Assembly: GCA_014323865.1 (NCBI GenBank)
Contig: JACONG010000001.1
Span: 19,928-83,927 of the forward strand
From: Rhodospirillales bacterium
Lineage (GTDB): Bacteria > Pseudomonadota > Alphaproteobacteria > SP197
Direction of reading: 5' to 3'
DNA: 64,000 bases
Every line of letters begins with the position of its first letter. The first letter of the stretch is position 1. Positions 25,489 through 33,065 of this stretch are shown one piece after another. Position numbers and translations under genes: made by a program. The notes beneath the pieces were generated by a model. The model was not told the origin of the DNA, ran no database searches, and saw only the letters and a program-made list of their open reading frames with translations.

Positions 25489-27261
25489 ATGCCCCGCCCG
25501 ATTCGGGTTCTTGTCGTTGCTCTTGCGATGTCGGTTGCCGCGCCCGCCTGGTCGCAGACCATTGAGGAGGCGGTCGGCCTCCAAGACGGCGGCGATCACG
25601 AGGCGGCGTTCGAAGCCTTCTCTGCCCGGGCCGCCGACGACAACCCGTTCGACGTGCCGGTCGACCCTTGGGACACTGGCGAGGTCCCGAAGGGCGTCCT
25701 GAACGAAGACATCATCGCGCGACTGGAAACGGTGCTGGCCGAACGCGCAACCGCCGTCAGCCTGGTCGAAACCGACGCATCGGTGGACGAGTCCGGGTTG
25801 GCGGCCTATCTGCGCGGCCAGATCGACAGCTTCATGTCCAGCATGAACGGGCTCCTCGGTGAGGAAGGCGGAGACCTTCACTACGTGACCGGGATCGAGG
25901 AGGACGATGCTGGCAACATCACCGCACGCGTGCGCGACATCGAAGTCTCGGGTCCCGACTCCAGCTGGGAAATCGGTGATGCTGTCATGACACTCAGGCC
26001 CGTCGGCGACGACCGCTACATGGTGGCCGTGGCCCTTCCCCGGACAACCAGCTTCCTCGACGGTCGTGGCCGACAGGTCGGCGGCACCGAGATCGGCAGC
26101 CAACGTCTCGAAGGCACCATGGTTCCGAGTATCGACATGTGGTCCCAAGCGGTGGGACTCTACACCGACCTTCGCATCTGGAGCGACGTTCCCGGTGAGG
26201 GCCAGGTCGATGTTGTCATGGACAGCGCGGCGCTCGACATTGATCTCAGCGAGGACGCGAACCAGAAATGGAGCGGCCCCGGTTCGATCACGGTGGAGGG
26301 CATTACGGCCCGCCTCGAAGGCATGGAACTGATGCGTTTGGGGCAGCTCGACACGGGTTTTTCCTACGCGGGCTGGGACTTGATCTTCTTTGCGGCCATC
26401 GACGAGCAGATAGACGAGCTTCAGGCCGGCATCGCAGACGGCTTGATCCCGGACGGGGACATCGAGATGCACGCCACCGGGATCCTCGATCTCGTGATGG
26501 GCATGGCCGAAGACCGCGCGCCGGTTGCCGAGGCCTTCTCAATGGCCGCGACGGTGACCGACCTCTTCTTCCAGGACCCCGACAGCGGTGAAACGGTTGC
26601 GATCGCCAGCCTGAACTTCGGTATGGGCATGGACGGGCTCGACGGCAATGCATCGTCGCTGTTCATCGAATACGGTCACGACGGTCTCGATGTCCCGGTG
26701 CCGGGTCCGAAGGCCGATCTCGTGCCGCACATGTTCGACATGCGCATCAGCCTGAACGACCTTCCGTTGCAGGACGCCACGGCGATGATGCTCGAAATGC
26801 TCGGGGGCGCGATGGAGGATCCGGAGGCTTTCGAGGAGCAGGCCCGGATGGCGCTCGGCTTCATGGCGCTCGGTCTGCAGCAGCGCATGGTACAGTCCGG
26901 CAGCAATGTCCGGATCGAAAGGTTGTCGTATGAGAGCCCGGCGCTCAGCGCCGATCTCGTGGCCGACATCGTCGCGTCCGACCAGTCACCGAACATGGCC
27001 GTTGGCACGGCGCGACTGGAGGTCGTCGGCCTCGACGACTTGATGAAGCGCATGGAAGAGCAGGCCGCCCGGGGTCATGCCGAGGCCCGGGATGCGGCGC
27101 AGGAGGCCGCCCGGAGCCTGGCCATGATGCAGGCCATGGGTGAGCGCCTCGACGACGGCGGCACCGTGCGCCACATCTACGATGTCGAACTCGCACCGGA
27201 CGGCACCGTCCTGCTCAACGGCAACGACATGGGCCCGCTGATTGGCGGCATGATGCAGTAA
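25489..27261 (+). CDS. Exported protein of unknown function, 590 aa
   Basis: A 590-residue acidic, methionine-rich protein with a signal peptide (MPRPIRVLVVALAMSVAAPA, cleavage after WSQ). I do not recognise a named domain. The mature N-terminus (TIEEAVGLQDGGDHEAAFEA) looks like the first helix pair of a TPR/Sel1 repeat. It changes abruptly at about residue 60 into a beta-rich body reminiscent of large periplasmic DUF proteins, so an old in-frame fusion is possible. The C-terminus reads AMGERLDDGGTVRHIYDVEL, then LLNGNDMGPLIGG. A frameshifted copy of this C-terminus lies 1.6 kb downstream, so the gene was once part of a paralogous pair. Confidence 0.75.
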   Translation: MPRPIRVLVVALAMSVAAPAWSQTIEEAVGLQDGGDHEAAFEAFSARAADDNPFDVPVDPWDTGEVPKGVLNEDIIARLETVLAERATAVSLVETDASVDESGLAAYLRGQIDSFMSSMNGLLGEEGGDLHYVTGIEEDDAGNITARVRDIEVSGPDSSWEIGDAVMTLRPVGDDRYMVAVALPRTTSFLDGRGRQVGGTEIGSQRLEGTMVPSIDMWSQAVGLYTDLRIWSDVPGEGQVDVVMDSAALDIDLSEDANQKWSGPGSITVEGITARLEGMELMRLGQLDTGFSYAGWDLIFFAAIDEQIDELQAGIADGLIPDGDIEMHATGILDLVMGMAEDRAPVAEAFSMAATVTDLFFQDPDSGETVAIASLNFGMGMDGLDGNASSLFIEYGHDGLDVPVPGPKADLVPHMFDMRISLNDLPLQDATAMMLEMLGGAMEDPEAFEEQARMALGFMALGLQQRMVQSGSNVRIERLSYESPALSADLVADIVASDQSPNMAVGTARLEVVGLDDLMKRMEEQAARGHAEARDAAQEAARSLAMMQAMGERLDDGGTVRHIYDVELAPDGTVLLNGNDMGPLIGGMMQ

Positions 27262-27559
27262 GCCAGGGCGACGGCATCGCCGTCGCGACCGGTTCGCTGG
27301 ACCGGCTCTCATCCGGCGTTGCAAGCCATGGTGGTGGTCAACACGGTCAAGGGGCACGAAAACCGGTGAAGGGGTCCCGGCAAGCGAGGAGACGGCCTTT
27401 CTGTGGCACCGGCGGGCGGCCAATCACGACCACACCGAAGCCCGATACCGATGGGCAAAATTATATTTTTTTTCGGGATTGAAAAAAAGTTTTTAGCGAC
27501 ATATACTACATATCCGCACACAATAGTGCTTGTTGACCAGAGAAGGAGAGTCAAGACTC
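27262..27559. other. AT-rich intergenic segment before the repeat-protein gene
   Basis: No gene is seen. Composition shifts sharply from GC-rich to AT-rich at about 27458 (TTATATTTTTTTT, then AAAAAAAG). This is unlike any other spacer in the window and suggests acquired DNA. It carries the promoter listed separately. Confidence 0.55.
27479..27507 (+). promoter_or_regulatory. Consensus-like sigma-70 promoter
   Basis: TTGAAA (-35, 27479-27484), 17-bp spacer, TATACT (-10, 27502-27507). This matches five of six bases in each consensus box with ideal spacing. It should start transcription near 27514, giving a leader of about 46 nt that holds the strong ribosome site AGAAGGAGAG (27541-27550) before the ATG at 27560. 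Confidence 0.65.
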
Positions 27560-28753
27560 ATGGAAAATACGGATCCTGTGGTGAAGTTCCTCACCGAGAT
27601 TGGCGTGGAACTCAATAATGGACAGAAGCAGGCAGTCACCGGAAGTCTTTGCCTGAAGAAGAGCGAGACACTTTACTTCGAAGCTGTAGTCAGGGAGATG
27701 CCTGCCAGCACCAGGCTGCCTCGTCAGGCGGAAGTTTGCTTCAAAGCCCTCGCCAAAGCGGAAAGTCCATTGGATTTAGAGCAGTGGGGGGTCGCTGCAA
27801 CCAAAGAAGGCCTGAAGACGAAACAGGATCCCGCAGACGTCTGCAGATTCTACAAGCAGTGGCTCATCAACGTCGGCCTGATCCAGCCGGTCATCTCGGG
27901 GGGTGCGTCGTTGCCGCGTCCGAAGAAAAAAGGCAAGATGGCTTACTTCGAAGCTGTAGACGAGGCCGTCCTTGCGGAGGCGTTCGAGGTCGTCGAGAGC
28001 AAGGGGCCTTACTTCGAAGCTGCAGTCAGGGAGATGCCTGCCAGCACCAGGCTGCCTCGTCAGGCGGAAGTTTGCTTCACGGCCCTCACCAAGGCGACGA
28101 GTCCGTTGGACTTCGAGCAGTGGGCGCAGGCTGCGCTGGCCGAGGGTCTGGACACCGAGCAGGAACCCGTCCGCATCTGCGCGTACTATAAGAAAAGACT
28201 CATCGACGAGGGCTTGATCCGGCAGGTCAAGCAGGCCTTCAAAGCTGCAGTCAAGGATATTCCTGCCAACGTGAAACTGCCGCCACAAGCGGTAAACTGC
28301 TTCACGGCCCTCGCCAAAGCGAAAGGTCCGTTGGACTACGAGCAGTGGGCGCAGGCTGCGCTGGCCGAGGGTCTGTACACCACGCAGGAACCCGTTCGCA
28401 TCTGCAAGTACTACAAGAAGAGGCTCATCGATAAGGGCTTGATCCGAAAGGTCATCTTAAGGGACCCGTCGTTACCGTGTCTGAAGAAGAAGGGTAAGCC
28501 GCCTTACTTCGAAGCTATAGTCGAGGAGATTCCTGCAGGCATCCATCTTCCTCTACAGGCGGAAGTTTGCTTCAAAGCCCTCGCCAAAGCGAAAGGTCCG
28601 TTGGACTACGAGCAGTGGGCGCAGGCTGCTGTTGAAGAAGGGCTCATCACCACGCATGAACCCGTCCTCATCTGCAAGTACTACAAGAAGAGGCTCATCG
28701 ATAAGGGCTTGATCCGAGAGGTAGAGTATAGGGCGCGCGTGCCCTGTTTGTGA
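27560..28753 (+). CDS. Protein of four tandem 73-residue repeats, novel family, winged-helix-like
   Basis: A 397-residue lysine-rich protein I cannot assign to a known family. It has four copies of a 73-residue unit at residues 39-111, 151-223, 226-298 and 316-388. Each begins YFEAxVREMPA and has a core PLDYEQWAQAALAEGL. Each ends KYYKKRLIDKGLIREV. Predicted helices followed by KRLIDKGLI and a short strand suggest a winged helix-turn-helix per repeat, so DNA or RNA binding is my inference. Copies 1 and 2 share 69 of their first 70 bases; copies 3 and 4 share identical 53- and 48-base blocks, so repeats are recent and recombining. Linkers are basic (PKKKGK, LKKKGK). No signal peptide. Strong promoter and AT-rich leader suggest recent acquisition. 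Confidence 0.75.
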   Translation: MENTDPVVKFLTEIGVELNNGQKQAVTGSLCLKKSETLYFEAVVREMPASTRLPRQAEVCFKALAKAESPLDLEQWGVAATKEGLKTKQDPADVCRFYKQWLINVGLIQPVISGGASLPRPKKKGKMAYFEAVDEAVLAEAFEVVESKGPYFEAAVREMPASTRLPRQAEVCFTALTKATSPLDFEQWAQAALAEGLDTEQEPVRICAYYKKRLIDEGLIRQVKQAFKAAVKDIPANVKLPPQAVNCFTALAKAKGPLDYEQWAQAALAEGLYTTQEPVRICKYYKKRLIDKGLIRKVILRDPSLPCLKKKGKPPYFEAIVEEIPAGIHLPLQAEVCFKALAKAKGPLDYEQWAQAAVEEGLITTHEPVLICKYYKKRLIDKGLIREVEYRARVPCL

Positions 28754-28869
28754 ACCTGCTCAATGCCGGCGGCCTTCCCACCGGCGCTGTCCTGCTCAGG
28801 CATGCCATACGCCTGGATCTGCTCGCGGACCTCACCACGGAGGCTCGCGTGCGGGCAATGGTCGACTGA
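28750..28869 (+). CDS. Possible 39-aa protein coupled to the repeat protein
   Basis: A GTG start overlaps the repeat-protein stop (GTGA) and opens a 39-codon frame: VNLLNAGGLPTGAVLLRHAI, then RLDLLADLTTEARVRAMVD. The composition is protein-like (leucine-rich amphipathic helices), but there is no family match, and it could equally be the tail of a disrupted gene. The overlap is the same arrangement seen in true coupled pairs of this window. Confidence 0.3.
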   Translation: MNLLNAGGLPTGAVLLRHAIRLDLLADLTTEARVRAMVD

Positions 28870-28876
28870 CCGGAGG

Positions 28877-29060
28877 ATGCAAGAGCGTGCAAAACAGGTC
28901 ACGCCGGTTCAGGCGATGGGCAAACGCATCGAAGCTGATGGGGACGTGCTGCACCGGCACAACGTCGAGCGGACTCCGGAGGGCGACATCCTCCCCCCAA
29001 CGGCAACGATATCGGCCCGCTTATGCACCGCGCCATGGACTCAGACATCGCCATGGATCA
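28877..29060 (+). pseudogene. Frameshifted C-terminal copy of the 25489-27261 exported protein
   Basis: From 28877 the frame reads VQAMGKRIEADGDVLHRHNV, then ERTPEGDILPP. After a six-C run (frame change) it reads NGNDIGPLMHRAMD. The exported protein at 25489 ends MQAMGERLDDGGTVRHIYDV, ELAPDGTVLL, NGNDMGPLIGGMMQ. The two clearly descend from a common gene. Only about 60 residues of the C-terminus remain, with the rest replaced by the AT-rich promoter and repeat gene. Confidence 0.7.
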
Positions 29061-29071
29061 GACATCGAAGA

Positions 29072-30031
29072 TCACTCCAGAGCGGTGGCACCCATCCGCG
29101 CCTCCCGCGCCCGCACCGCCTCGCGGTGGAAGACGTAGATACCCGAGCCGGCGATGATCGCCGCGCCGAGCAGCGTAGGCCAGTCGGGCACGTCACCGAA
29201 CACGATCAGGCCGGCAATGATGGCGAGCACCATGTGGCTGAAGGTGAAGGGTGCCAGGGCCGAGACCGGCGCATTGCGGTAGGCCAGCACGAGGCAGAAG
29301 TGGCCCGCCATGGCGAAGCCGCCGACCAGCACCAGCATGGCCCAGTCAACCGCGCCCAGCGGCGACCACACCCCGGGCACCGTGAGCACCACGATGCTCA
29401 TCACCACGACACCGGCCATGTTGTTGAAGGCGATCGAGGTCTGGGCGCTGTCGTAACGGTTCACCAGACGGGTCAGCACGTTGTAGATCGCCGCCACCAG
29501 CGCCACGCCGAGCGGCAGGAAGTAGGCCCAGTGGCGCTCCTCGAAGCCGGGGCGCAGGACGACCAGCACGCCGATGAATCCCACCAGGATCGCCATCCAG
29601 CGCCGGATGCCGACCTTCTCACCCAGCACGGGGATGGCGAGCGCGGTGGTGATGAACGGCGCAGCGAAGCCGATGGCCACGGCATCCGCCAGCGGGATGT
29701 AACTGACGGTGATGAAGAAACCGCAGGTCATTGAGACCAGCAGGATCGAACGCACGACCTGCAGGCCGGGCCGCCTGGTGACAAGGGCCGTGCGCCACGC
29801 GCGCGGCCGGATGAGCAGGGGCAGCAGCAGCACGGAGAAAAGGTACCGGCCCCAGGCAACCTGAAGCGGCGGATGGGCCTCGGTCATCAGCTTGGCCGTG
29901 GTGTCGAGCGAGACGAAGAAGAAGATCGAAAGCAGGATCAGAACGATCCCGCGCGGAATGTTGTCCACGGTCCGTCCCGGAGGTTCGGCAACCCCGTTAT
30001 AGGCCATCGCCGCCGCGGACGCACCGGTCAT
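29072..30031 (-). CDS. DMT-family transporter (EamA)
   Basis: A 319-residue protein with ten predicted helices in two EamA repeats, of the drug/metabolite transporter superfamily, located in the inner membrane. Repeat 1 includes LQVAWGRYLFSVLLLPLLIR and PVLGEKVGIRRWMAILVGFI. Repeat 2 includes YRNAPVSALAPFTFSHMVLA. ATG at 30031 or 30007 (MAYNG) may be used. The substrate is not predictable; many members export amino acids or metabolites. It is transcribed alone. Confidence 0.8.
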   Translation of the reverse strand: MTGASAAAMAYNGVAEPPGRTVDNIPRGIVLILLSIFFFVSLDTTAKLMTEAHPPLQVAWGRYLFSVLLLPLLIRPRAWRTALVTRRPGLQVVRSILLVSMTCGFFITVSYIPLADAVAIGFAAPFITTALAIPVLGEKVGIRRWMAILVGFIGVLVVLRPGFEERHWAYFLPLGVALVAAIYNVLTRLVNRYDSAQTSIAFNNMAGVVVMSIVVLTVPGVWSPLGAVDWAMLVLVGGFAMAGHFCLVLAYRNAPVSALAPFTFSHMVLAIIAGLIVFGDVPDWPTLLGAAIIAGSGIYVFHREAVRAREARMGATALE

Positions 30032-30180
30032 CGCCCGGCGATTGCAGACCCGTCGGAATCGCGCGACCCTGGCGCGAGGGATCGGTTAGGACAGGCGATG
30101 AGCAGCGATTGCGACGAAGGCCAAGCCGGGCTCGTGGGCTTCGGACAGGACGAGGGCGACGGCAACGGCGTCACGCCAAC

Positions 30181-30459
30181 ATGTTGCCGGCCGATATCCG
30201 GATCGACCGGGAGCTGCCGCGCGACCGCATCGTGCTGAACGTCTCGCGCGAGTGTCTGCTCTTCGCTGCGCCCATCGCCCATGGCGGCAGTGGCTGGTGC
30301 GATGCGGACGGCAGACTTCACGCCCGTTATGGCACCGACCATCCCCGCGTCGATGCGATCCGTCCCGACGGTCCCGACGGTTACCCGGGACTGGCCTGCA
30401 ACACGCCCGACCTGATGCCCATGATACGCTGCCTGGTGGGGCTGCTTCAGCATGCTTGA
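30181..30459 (+). CDS. Hypothetical protein, possibly a fragment
   Basis: A 92-codon frame from ATG 30181 (MLPADIRIDRELPRDRIVLN, ... GWCDADGRLHARYGTDHPRV, ... DLMPMIRCLVGLLQHA). It looks like coding sequence by codon use and ends 9 bp before the MFS gene, but matches no family I recognise. The 30032-30180 stretch before it also has protein-like codons in more than one frame, so this may be what is left of a longer gene. Confidence 0.35.
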   Translation: MLPADIRIDRELPRDRIVLNVSRECLLFAAPIAHGGSGWCDADGRLHARYGTDHPRVDAIRPDGPDGYPGLACNTPDLMPMIRCLVGLLQHA

Positions 30460-30468
30460 GCGCCTGCC

Positions 30469-31701
30469 ATGACCAATGACGACAGCACGACACAACCGCA
30501 CGATGCCAGTGTCTTCGAAACCGGGCCGCACGAGACGCCGACCCTGACGCCGCAGCAGATCTGGCGCAGCATCGGGGCGGTGACAGCAAGTGCCTTCGCG
30601 GCCTCGCTGACCTTCTCGATCTGCATGCCGCTGCTGTCGCTGATCCTCGAGGATCGCGGCACTCCGAGCTGGCTGATCGGTCTCAACAATGCCGCTCAGC
30701 CGGCAGGCCTGCTGATCTTCACATTGATCCTGCCCAGGGTGGTGCAGCGTCTGGGCACCATGCGCGCGCTCTATCTGGGCTTTGTCCTGATGATCATGTC
30801 GATCGCGCTCCTGCCCGTGTTCGACAACGTCTGGGCCTGGTTCCCCCTGCGCTTCATCATGGGAATCGGCATCGCGATCCACTGGGTCGTCAGCGAGACC
30901 TGGATCAACACGCTGATCGACAACCGCATCCGCGGGCGGGTGATGGGGATCTACGTGACCGCCTTGTCGGCAGGTTACCTGGCGGGCCTCCCCGTCCTGC
31001 TGTTCGTCGGGACCGAAGGCACCACGCACTTCTTCATCGTCGTCGCTGCGCTTGCCATCGGGGTGCTGCCGATCCTGCTGGCGCGCGATCTGGCCCCGCA
31101 CATCACGACCCACGAGGGATTCGGCATCATCGCCGCGATCAGGCGCGCACCCGCCACGATGTTTGCGGCGCTGACCGATGGCCTGGTGCTCGGCGCCCTG
31201 TTCGTCTTCTTCCTGATCTACGTCGAGCGCCAGGGCTTTCTGCAGGAGACAGCGATCACCATGCTGATCGTCATGTCGACCGGCAACGTGATGCTGCAGT
31301 ATCCGGTCGGCATGATTGCCGACCGGTTTGACCGCCGGATTCTGCTGATCATCTTCGCCGCGCTGATCTCGGTCTGCACGGCGATCTTCCCCATGGTGCT
31401 GCACGACGATGTGCTGCTCTGGCCCCTGCTGTTCTTCTGGGGCGGTATCATGGGCGGAATTTACACCTGCGGCCTGGCGCATGTCGGCCAGCGCTTCCGC
31501 AGGCAAGAACTGTCCGCTGCAAACGCCACGTTCGTCTCGGTTTACGAACTGGGCCACCTGATCGGGCCGCCGGCGGCCGGCTTTGCCATGGCGCTCTGGG
31601 ATCCCCACGGCCTGATCGTCTTCTGTGTCACCGGCGGCCTGCTCTTCGCCGTCATTGCCACGGTGAGGCACCTCGGGCTTCGCGGCACCGACAGCGACTG
31701 A
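30469..31701 (+). CDS. MFS transporter (YcaD-like)
   Basis: A 410-residue MFS carrier with a hydrophilic N-terminal extension of about 30 residues, then twelve helices. Motifs include the helix 4-5 segment WFPLRFIMGIGIAIHWVVSE, TWINTLIDNRIRGRVMGIY, and a second motif A copy MIADRFDRRILLIIFAAL. This pattern resembles the UMF2/YcaD group. No substrate can be named. The stop codon lies inside a 12-bp tandem duplication (GCGACTGAGCCT twice, 31694-31717). Confidence 0.8.
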   Translation: MTNDDSTTQPHDASVFETGPHETPTLTPQQIWRSIGAVTASAFAASLTFSICMPLLSLILEDRGTPSWLIGLNNAAQPAGLLIFTLILPRVVQRLGTMRALYLGFVLMIMSIALLPVFDNVWAWFPLRFIMGIGIAIHWVVSETWINTLIDNRIRGRVMGIYVTALSAGYLAGLPVLLFVGTEGTTHFFIVVAALAIGVLPILLARDLAPHITTHEGFGIIAAIRRAPATMFAALTDGLVLGALFVFFLIYVERQGFLQETAITMLIVMSTGNVMLQYPVGMIADRFDRRILLIIFAALISVCTAIFPMVLHDDVLLWPLLFFWGGIMGGIYTCGLAHVGQRFRRQELSAANATFVSVYELGHLIGPPAAGFAMALWDPHGLIVFCVTGGLLFAVIATVRHLGLRGTDSD

Positions 31702-31981
31702 GCCTGCGACTGAGCCTCGCGATTCGTCCCGAGGCGGATCGACGGGCCGGTCCGTCCTCTGGTCGGGTTGATTGCCAGAGGTTCGGAATTGGTTGCGCAC
31801 CCGGCACCGGATGCACACAGATCGCCGGGCACCGCCGGGTTGTTCGGGTTTCTGGCAATTGATCTGGAATTGATATTATTGTGCTGGACCTTCCAATTCA
31901 TCCGGACATAAGCTTAACTCACTGACGGGTCGTTCATAAAGGCCCGCACTTCATCAGGCTTCATCAAGGGAGAAGGTCCCC
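31702..31981. other. Intergenic region containing the presumed aap promoter
   Basis: 280 bp without a gene. The segment 31855-31885 is AT-rich (GGCAATTGATCTGGAATTGA) and the most likely promoter area for aapJQMP. I could not fit convincing -35/-10 or sigma-54 boxes to it. Confidence 0.35.
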
Positions 31982-33001
31982 ATGAAATCTCTAAAGGTAC
32001 TTGGTCTGGCAGCTGGCGCTGCCATGTTCGCCAGCCAGGCGATGGCTGGTGCGACGCTTGATGCGGTCATGGACCGCGGTGCCGTGCGTTGCGGCGTCGC
32101 TGGCACCCTGGCCGGCTTCTCCATTCCGGACAGCCAGGGCGTCATGCAGGGCCTGGACGCGGACGTCTGCCGCGCCGTGGCCGCCGCTGTCCTCGGCGAC
32201 GCCAATGCCGTTGAGTTCGTGCCGCTCAGCCCCCAGCAGCGTTTCACCGCCCTGCAGTCGGGCGAGGTCGACATGCTTTCGCGTAACACGACCTGGACGC
32301 TGACCCGCGACACCGCGCTCGGCCTCAACTTCACCAATGTCACGTTCTACGACGGTCAGGGCTTCATGGTTCCGACCGCGCTCGGCGTCAGCTCGGCCTA
32401 CGAGCTCAACGGTGCCGCCGTCTGCGTGCAGACCGGCACCACGACCGAGAAGAACCTTACGGACTTCTTCCGTGCCAACAACATGTCGTTTGACCCTGTG
32501 GTCTTCGAGGGCTTCGAAGAGTCCGTCACCGCCTTCGTCAGCGGCCGTTGCGATGTCTACACGACGGACGCCTCGGGCCTCGCCTCGATCCGCGTCTCGA
32601 ACGTCGAGAATCCTGACGACTACGTGATCCTGCCCGAGATCATCTCCAAGGAGCCGCTCGGCCCGGTCACCCGTAACGACGACGACGAGTGGTTCGACGT
32701 CGTGAAGTGGACTGTCTTCGCCCTGCTGCAGGCCGAAGAGTTCGGCATCGACTCATCGAACGTCGACGATCACCTGTCGAGCGACGATCCCGGCATCCAG
32801 CGCCTGCTCGGCGTTTCGCTCGGCATGGGTGAGAACATGAAGATCAACGAGAAATGGGCCTACAACGCGATCGCGCAGGTGGGCAACTACAGCGAGATCT
32901 TCGAGCGTCATGTCGGCAAGAACACGCCGCTTGGTTTCGAGCGTGGCGTCAACGCGCTCTGGACCGACGGCGGTCTGATGTACGCGCCGCCGATCCGCTG
33001 A
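31982..33001 (+). CDS. aapJ: General L-amino acid ABC transporter, periplasmic binding protein
   Basis: A 339-residue binding protein of the general amino acid permease (AapJ). The signal peptide MKSLKVLGLAAGAAMFASQA is cleaved after AMA. The domain opens VMDRGAVRCGVAGTLAGFSI, then GLDADVCRAVAAAVLGD, and includes FTALQSGEVDMLSRNTTWTL, typical of the family. It delivers a broad range of amino acids to AapQM. It is first in the operon aapJ-aapQ-aapM-aapP. A 13-bp hairpin separates it from aapQ, which probably keeps binding protein in excess over the membrane parts. Confidence 0.92.
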   Translation: MKSLKVLGLAAGAAMFASQAMAGATLDAVMDRGAVRCGVAGTLAGFSIPDSQGVMQGLDADVCRAVAAAVLGDANAVEFVPLSPQQRFTALQSGEVDMLSRNTTWTLTRDTALGLNFTNVTFYDGQGFMVPTALGVSSAYELNGAAVCVQTGTTTEKNLTDFFRANNMSFDPVVFEGFEESVTAFVSGRCDVYTTDASGLASIRVSNVENPDDYVILPEIISKEPLGPVTRNDDDEWFDVVKWTVFALLQAEEFGIDSSNVDDHLSSDDPGIQRLLGVSLGMGENMKINEKWAYNAIAQVGNYSEIFERHVGKNTPLGFERGVNALWTDGGLMYAPPIR

Positions 33002-33016
33002 TCGGATCCCGGGTTG

Positions 33017-33049
33017 AACCGCCGCCCGGTGTGACTCCGGGCGGCGGTT
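33017..33049 (+). terminator. Strong hairpin between aapJ and aapQ (attenuator / mRNA stabiliser)
   Basis: A perfect 13-bp stem, AACCGCCGCCCGG / CCGGGCGGCGGTT, with a 7-nt loop (TGTGACT), starts 15 bp after the aapJ stop and ends 17 bp before aapQ. It is followed by a single extra T, then GACTTTGGGG, so it is more likely a partial terminator or 3'-end protector than a full terminator. Confidence 0.7.
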
Positions 33050-33065
33050 TGACTTTGGGGACATC

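Noticed and set aside
27674..28723. Direct repeats first considered as a CRISPR-like array
   Set aside because: Repeats are 219 bp, in frame, and encode a conserved 73-residue unit; there are no short spacers.
31855..31890. Possible sigma-54 promoter before aapJ (TGGCA / TGGAA elements)
   Set aside because: The GG-N10-GC spacing is not met.
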